Shown here piece after piece: positions 53,788 through 58,520 of a DNA stretch of 58,520 bases. Each line of letters begins with the position of its first letter. The stretch's first letter is position 1. Below the pieces are notes generated by a model. The model saw nothing but the letters and a program-made list of their open reading frames with translations, made no database searches and was not told the origin of the DNA. Location: contig DAORKJ010000016.1 in the NCBI GenBank assembly GCA_035439505.1, forward strand, positions 1 to 58,520. Reading direction: 5' to 3'. The stretch is from UBA7236 sp035439505 (GTDB lineage: Bacteria; Bacteroidota; Bacteroidia; Chitinophagales; BACL12). A program made the translations under genes and the position numbers.

Positions 53788-55038
53788 TTACTTCAAAATT
53801 TTTACAGACAATACGGTAATATCATCACTAACAGCGCCATCTTCACCTTTAAAGCGCATAATTTCGTTAATGATTTTTTTGTTGAGCGTTTCGATATTGC
53901 CTTTGTAGTTCGCCTTAACCAAATCGATTAATTCATCTAATGGAAACACCTGATTGTCTTCATTCACCACATCGGTAAGTCCGTCCGTGAAACAGATGAT
54001 GGCAGTATCTTCAATTATTGGAACCTGTCCCATTTTAACTGATGGCAACTCATTAAACATACCCAAAATAGTAGTGCCCTTATCCAAAAATTTTGCACCG
54101 TTGGTGTTGACTAAAATGGGAGGATTATGCCCGGAGTTGACATATTTTAATAAGCGTGTTTTGCGATTGTATTTTCCTAAAAATAAGGTGATAAATTTTT
54201 CCCCTTTGGTGCTCATCAACACACCTTTATTGAGCTCCTGCATATATTCTTCAATAGTAACAGGATTTCTTTTTGTCAGCTCGCGAATTTGCGCCTGGAA
54301 GTTAGCCATTAATATTGCTGCTGCAATTCCCTTTCCAGAAATATCGGCAATACAAAAAAACATTTCATCTTCACTCAATTTGATAAAGTCGTAATAATCG
54401 CCGCCAATATTTTTATGTGGCAAATAAATGGCAGCCATTTGAATTTTATCATCGTTGGGTAAGGTGTCAGGAATAAGCATACTTTGCACTTGCGCCGCTA
54501 ATTCAAGTTCACGTTGAAACGATTGCTGCTCCACTTCCTTTTTGAACAAACGTTTATTTTCAATTGCTACGCTAATGATATTCGTAACCGTTTGTGCAAA
54601 TTTCACTTTGTCCTCAAGCGGCTCGTAACTTTCAACCCGAGGATTACTCATAAGTAAATAAGCAAGTGGTTTTTCTTTATGGAATACCGGAATTAAAATA
54701 TCATATTGTTTTAAGTACTCAGGCAATTCCCCATTGAGTGCACTCAGGTCGGTAAGTTTATTGTATTTCAATAAAGAATTAATTAAACCCGGATTTAATT
54801 CAGAAATAAACTTATTCCCGATTACCGGTTCCCAATCATCACCATTGTTACTATACAATAAAATATTTTCTACACCAATTTGGTCTTTTAACGTGCGGTG
54901 AAATAATTCGAATAATGCGGAGGCTGATTTATTAGAATTTATGGCTTTGGTTATTTCCAATAAGGAATCTATCTCCAGTTGTTTGAGTTTCAACTGGTCG
55001 CGCAACATTTCCATTACATTTAACCCTGCGATTGCCAT
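53788..55038 (-). CDS. GAF-SpoIIE (PP2C-type) phosphatase
   Basis: The 416-residue cytoplasmic protein has a GAF-like region (about residues 20-165) followed by a coiled linker (KRLFKKEVEQQSFQRELELAAQVQSMLIPDTLP) and a SpoIIE/RsbU phosphatase domain. Metal-binding motifs are visible: NIGGDYYDFIKL, CIADISGKGIAAAILMA, NSGHNPPILV and ICFTDGLTDVVNEDN, with DDITVLSV at the end. Such enzymes dephosphorylate an anti-anti-sigma factor or a similar partner. No STAS or anti-sigma gene is nearby. Confidence 0.9.
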   Translation of the reverse strand: MAIAGLNVMEMLRDQLKLKQLEIDSLLEITKAINSNKSASALFELFHRTLKDQIGVENILLYSNNGDDWEPVIGNKFISELNPGLINSLLKYNKLTDLSALNGELPEYLKQYDILIPVFHKEKPLAYLLMSNPRVESYEPLEDKVKFAQTVTNIISVAIENKRLFKKEVEQQSFQRELELAAQVQSMLIPDTLPNDDKIQMAAIYLPHKNIGGDYYDFIKLSEDEMFFCIADISGKGIAAAILMANFQAQIRELTKRNPVTIEEYMQELNKGVLMSTKGEKFITLFLGKYNRKTRLLKYVNSGHNPPILVNTNGAKFLDKGTTILGMFNELPSVKMGQVPIIEDTAIICFTDGLTDVVNEDNQVFPLDELIDLVKANYKGNIETLNKKIINEIMRFKGEDGAVSDDITVLSVKILK

Positions 55039-55083
55039 TACTTGTATTTCACTTTAAAAATAAATCTTTTTGTGCATTTACTT

Positions 55084-56466
55084 TTATAACCTGCTCTTAA
55101 TATCCAGCGCATCACGTAATCCATTACCTATCATAAAAAATGCAAGCACTAAGATAGTGATTGCAAAGCCCGGAATCAAAGCGAGGTAGGGCTCGGTAAT
55201 CAAATTATCTTTATACTTTGATATCATCAAACCCCAGCTTGGGGCAGGAGGTTGAACGCCAATGCCCAAAAAACTCAATCCTGCTTCTGTTAAAATGGCA
55301 TACGCAAAATTTGCAGCCGTTATTACAATTACCGGTCCTGTGATATTTGGCAAAATATGACGGAAAATTGTCCTTACATCGCTAAAGCCAAACGTTTTAG
55401 CTGCCTGAATAAATTCCTGCTCCCGAATTTGTAATACCTGTCCTCTCACTATTCGGGCAATATCGACCCACATGGTGATGCCGACAGCAATAAATATGGT
55501 GTAAAAATTTTGCCCAAATGCAAACACAATTGGAAATACCAGTAATAAAGTAGGAATTGCCCAAACAATATTAATCAGCCACATGATAGCACCATCAACA
55601 GGGAAAAATAATTTCTTGCGTTTTTTTAATTGAATAAATGGCGGATATTGTTTGTAAAAACCGGCTAAAGCTCCAAGTGGAATTCCGATAAATAAGGCAA
55701 TTAAAACAGCTACCACACCAACAGATAATGAAACTCTGATTCCTAATAAAATACGACTGAGATAATCTCGTCCCAAATCGTCGGTTCCTAAAATAAATTT
55801 TCGTTGATGTATCCAATCTGCTTCTATAATTTTCCGATTTTCATCAGGCGTTAATTTTTCACCTGTTATATCTGCTAATAAAAAATGCAGTTCTCTTCCT
55901 GCAATGCCATCACCAATATAACGTTCAACTATTAATGAGTCGCCAACAACCGTATAATCTGTGATTGGGATTTGTCGGTAATCCACTTTTTTACCATTTA
56001 GTAACCATTGAATAAATCCGGTTTTTTCGGGTTTCAATTCCAGTGGTTGCTGCAATATCATTGTGGTATAACCGGGCTCCTTAAATGGTAATTCATTTAT
56101 CTGGTCGTTGGCATAAGGGGTAATATCCGGCGCAATTAAATGTGCAAATAAGGCTAATAAAATGGCGTAAAAAATAGTTATGGAACCGATTAGTGCGTTG
56201 CCATTTTTAATAAAACGGTTAATTGCTTTTGCTTGTTGATTGTGTTGTAAATCAAGTTTGGCACTTCGCTTTTTCCAAATGTATCGTATCAATAGTATGA
56301 AAGGATAATAAATCAGAAATAATACCAGGCCAACAATTGCGATTACTTTGATGGAATTAATCAATGCTACAAAAAACCGTACACCGGAGGCAGCATGCTG
56401 AAACCAGGCTATAATACCGGCCAGCACCAACATAAAAATAATAATGCCAATAATTTGTTTACGCAT
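55084..56466 (-). CDS. DppC/OppC-like peptide ABC transporter permease
   Basis: The 460-residue permease is long for the family because of an extra N-terminal membrane region and a periplasmic insertion (about residues 110-220: DITPYANDQINELPFKEPGY, DYTVVGDSLIVERYIGDG). The C-terminal DppC-type domain has FILGTDDLGRDYLSRILLGIRVSLSVG, the EAA loop (FIQAAKTFGFSDVRTIFRHILPN) and GLSFLGIGVQPPAPSWGLMI. It works with a DppB-type partner and ATPases not present here. The long form is common in Bacteroidota. It lies 22 nt after the GT2 gene in one transcript. Confidence 0.87.
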   Translation of the reverse strand: MRKQIIGIIIFMLVLAGIIAWFQHAASGVRFFVALINSIKVIAIVGLVLFLIYYPFILLIRYIWKKRSAKLDLQHNQQAKAINRFIKNGNALIGSITIFYAILLALFAHLIAPDITPYANDQINELPFKEPGYTTMILQQPLELKPEKTGFIQWLLNGKKVDYRQIPITDYTVVGDSLIVERYIGDGIAGRELHFLLADITGEKLTPDENRKIIEADWIHQRKFILGTDDLGRDYLSRILLGIRVSLSVGVVAVLIALFIGIPLGALAGFYKQYPPFIQLKKRKKLFFPVDGAIMWLINIVWAIPTLLLVFPIVFAFGQNFYTIFIAVGITMWVDIARIVRGQVLQIREQEFIQAAKTFGFSDVRTIFRHILPNITGPVIVITAANFAYAILTEAGLSFLGIGVQPPAPSWGLMISKYKDNLITEPYLALIPGFAITILVLAFFMIGNGLRDALDIKSRL

Positions 56467-56488
56467 GATTTAATTTGCAGGCACTCAA

Positions 56489-57664
56489 TTAAACCCTTCT
56501 TCCTTTCCAGTTGTATTTTCCGAATACACCTGCAGGAGCTATAAGAATAATGTACAACACATGCACTGCCTGCACGGGTAAAAATAACCAAAGTAAATTT
56601 TCCCTTCTGAAAAATTTAGTAACAGCATAAGTGAATAAGGTATCTATACACAATTTGGCCAAAAACATCCACATCGCCAGTTTGAGCATTGGAGGGAAAA
56701 ATAATCCTATAGCGAGGTTAAGCACAATGAGCAAATTCATCAGATAAACAAATGCCAAAATTGCAGTTATCCTTTTGTCCTCATAATGTGTCGACTTGCT
56801 TGTCCAACGAACACGCTGATTCCAAAATGCAACAAAATCCTTTTCTGTAGAAGTATAAACAATGGCATCTTTATTTTTCAGATAGGCAATTTTATCCCCA
56901 TATTTTTTTGCCATTTTATGCATCAGCATCATATCATCGCCACTTGGAATATGGTCTATTTGCCTAAAGCCATCCACTTCAATAAATGCCGATTTAGTAT
57001 ATGCCAAATTTGCACCATTACACAAATTATAAAATCCATTTTGGATACTTGCAGCAGCAATGCCCACTAAACTTAAAAAATCAAGTGTTTGAAATTTTCC
57101 CAAAAACGATGTGTCATGAAAATAGCTTACCATGCCGGCAATCATAACCGGTTTATGCTGCTCATAATATGCTACTGTGGTAAAAATCCAATTGCTGCCC
57201 GGGTGGCAATCGGCATCGGTGGTCATGATTAACTCGCCTGTTGCTTCACGGACTGCTTTTTCGATGCCTATTTTTTTATTTACTCTGTTTACCAATGCTA
57301 ATTCCGGGTCGTCGGATAAAGCGATGACACGTAAATTAGGCATTTGAAAATTTCGGATTAACTGTAGGGTATTATCTGTAGAATGATCATCTACGACAAT
57401 TACTTCGAATAAATTTTTATTGTAACGCTGCTCCTTTAAATTATTCAGCAGATTGAGAATATTGTGCGATTCGTTTCGAACGGGCACTACAACAGTAACT
57501 TTGGTAGTAGGCATTTTTTGTCCCGGCTCAAATTCTTTTAGTCGCAACCAACCCGCCAAAAAATACAGGATGAGCAACACATAGCCACCAATGAGCGTAA
57601 AAACAAGTATGTTGAGCAGGAGCATGCGCTGCAAAATTAGGTATCTCAAGCCTGAAAATGGCAT
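56489..57664 (-). CDS. GT2 family membrane glycosyltransferase
   Basis: The 391-residue enzyme has an N-terminal helix (LLNILVFTLIGGYVLLILYFLAG), a GT-A domain (VTVVVPVRNES, VIVVDDHSTDNT, TTDADCH with the DxD motif) and the QxxRW motif as FWNQRVRWTSKS. Two to three C-terminal helices follow (VYLMNLLIVLNLAIGLFF, LLWLFLPVQAVHVLYIILI). This is the processive or polyprenyl-type synthase architecture. It may add to a surface glycan or lipid. The start could be the internal ATG 14 codons in (57625), giving a shorter N-terminus. Confidence 0.87.
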   Translation of the reverse strand: MPFSGLRYLILQRMLLLNILVFTLIGGYVLLILYFLAGWLRLKEFEPGQKMPTTKVTVVVPVRNESHNILNLLNNLKEQRYNKNLFEVIVVDDHSTDNTLQLIRNFQMPNLRVIALSDDPELALVNRVNKKIGIEKAVREATGELIMTTDADCHPGSNWIFTTVAYYEQHKPVMIAGMVSYFHDTSFLGKFQTLDFLSLVGIAAASIQNGFYNLCNGANLAYTKSAFIEVDGFRQIDHIPSGDDMMLMHKMAKKYGDKIAYLKNKDAIVYTSTEKDFVAFWNQRVRWTSKSTHYEDKRITAILAFVYLMNLLIVLNLAIGLFFPPMLKLAMWMFLAKLCIDTLFTYAVTKFFRRENLLWLFLPVQAVHVLYIILIAPAGVFGKYNWKGRRV

Positions 57665-57692
57665 TTACTGCCATTAAATAACTGTAAAAATA

Positions 57693-58508
57693 TTATTTCA
57701 ACCACTGTAAGGCAGCAGTAAGGCTGGGGTTTATCTTTTCATCGATAAAATAATGCCCGCGTTCGAGGCGAGTGAGCAAACAAGATGTTAGGCCTTCGGC
57801 AAAAAATTCACCAACTGCAACCGGTATCACTTCATCGCGTTTGCCAAAAAATAATAATACCGGAATTTGATGTTGATTGATTTGTTTTTTTACCAAATTA
57901 ATATCAGGATTAAACGCTGCCATACTAATCCATGTATGATATAATCGTTCGCGTTTTTCTTTTGTCTCCATGTGATTGTAGGTAAATTTTTTTAACCACG
58001 GGCTTAACAATCGCAATTTGTTGGCAATATTAACTACTGCAAATAACCAGGCTGGATGTTGAATAGTTGTTTTAAATAAACTTCTACCCCATCTCGGATA
58101 AACAGCAACATTATATATTTTATTTGTTTTGATGCCATCGCTGGCGAGTAGCCATAAAGCAGATATTTTTTGCGGCATTGTTTGGGCGAGATGTAATGCA
58201 CATTTTCCACCCATACTAAATCCTAATACCGCGAATTTCTCGAAATTATGTTGTTGTGTAAATTGAATAATTATTTTTTCCAAATCGCCGGTTGTAAAAG
58301 GCCTTGGCTCATTCCATTTTGTTGCGCCATGGAATGGTAAGTCAAATGCGTAAATCGTGTAACGTGCCGACAATGCCAATTTAAGCGAGGCGAAACTTCT
58401 ACCACTTTCACTAAACCCATGGAATGCAATTAACACCTCCGCTCCATCACCATAAATGGTATAGTGAAAAGTTGAATTTATATATTGAAAAAGATTTGTG
58501 CTACCCAT
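57693..58508 (-). CDS. Alpha/beta hydrolase
   Basis: The 271-residue protein has the alpha/beta-hydrolase fold. The oxyanion region is IAFHGFSESGRSFASL, the nucleophile elbow is VLGFSMGGKCAL, the acid lies in FFGKRDEVIPV and the histidine in LERGHYFIDEK. It is cytoplasmic with no signal peptide. It is the first gene of the minus-strand run ending at 53788. The reaction is not predictable from sequence; esterases and C-C hydrolases share this fold. Confidence 0.85.
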   Translation of the reverse strand: MGSTNLFQYINSTFHYTIYGDGAEVLIAFHGFSESGRSFASLKLALSARYTIYAFDLPFHGATKWNEPRPFTTGDLEKIIIQFTQQHNFEKFAVLGFSMGGKCALHLAQTMPQKISALWLLASDGIKTNKIYNVAVYPRWGRSLFKTTIQHPAWLFAVVNIANKLRLLSPWLKKFTYNHMETKEKRERLYHTWISMAAFNPDINLVKKQINQHQIPVLLFFGKRDEVIPVAVGEFFAEGLTSCLLTRLERGHYFIDEKINPSLTAALQWLK

Positions 58509-58520
58509 TTATTGAATACC

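Overview
The window is about 58.5 kb of an AT-rich chromosome from a member of the Bacteroidota, probably a free-living lineage rather than a gut Bacteroides. The evidence is type IX secretion (T9SS) genes (gldJ, porU, porV and a PorP/SprF-like gene), several secreted proteins ending in a T9SS sorting domain, a SUMF1-type gliding lipoprotein, and many starts preceded by the Bacteroidota -7 box TAnnTTTG. The class or order cannot be fixed from this alone. The assembly has five 100-N gaps. Three of them (21768, 24613, 40383) are flanked by exact 55-bp duplications, so they look like contig overlaps that were never merged. The other two (2205, 46604) look like real missing sequence.

Layout. 0-9 kb: T9SS/gliding block, with a PorP/SprF-like gene and gldJ on the minus strand, divergent from porU, porV and a second porV paralogue. 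9-11 kb: secreted six-PKD-domain T9SS cargo. 11-14.5 kb: icmF, a fused B12-dependent acyl-CoA mutase with its GTPase. 14.6-21.7 kb: two minus-strand T9SS cargos made of tandem glucan-binding-like modules, then a plus-strand Nudix-fold regulator overlapping a clan GH-A glycoside hydrolase. 21.7-22.2 kb: word-like repeats. 22.3-29.1 kb: minus-strand accessory genes (serine hydrolase, small HExxH membrane protein, frameshifted homocysteine S-methyltransferase, GNAT, DUF3830, beta-propeller lipoprotein, small secreted protein). 29.8-38.8 kb: tight six-gene plus-strand operon (two outer-membrane barrels, two surface lipoproteins, GH3, GH16) with no SusC/SusD. 38.8-46.6 kb: DUF3137 membrane protein, a 124-bp tandem repeat array, Lrp/AsnC regulator, membrane patatin, cyanophycinase-like lipoprotein, rlmD. 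46.7-58.5 kb: T9SS cargo, a surface polysaccharide block (GT4, flippase, chain-length protein, O-antigen ligase), then SpoIIE-type phosphatase, DppC-like permease, GT2 and alpha/beta hydrolase.

The most interesting system is a probable local glucan regulon. The Nudix-domain protein at 19.6 kb has lost its Nudix catalytic glutamates, as expected of an NrtR/AraR-type transcription factor. A palindrome with 10-bp arms (CTTTTTGTAA and TTACAAAAAG) and a 3-bp spacer lies in the promoters of the two tandem-module genes, in the regulator's own upstream region, and in front of the 29.8 kb glycoside hydrolase operon. In three promoters the palindrome fills the spacer between a -33 TTG and a -7 box. This would tie the secreted glucan-binding proteins, the regulator-GH pair and the SusCD-less operon into one circuit, probably repressed by the Nudix protein.
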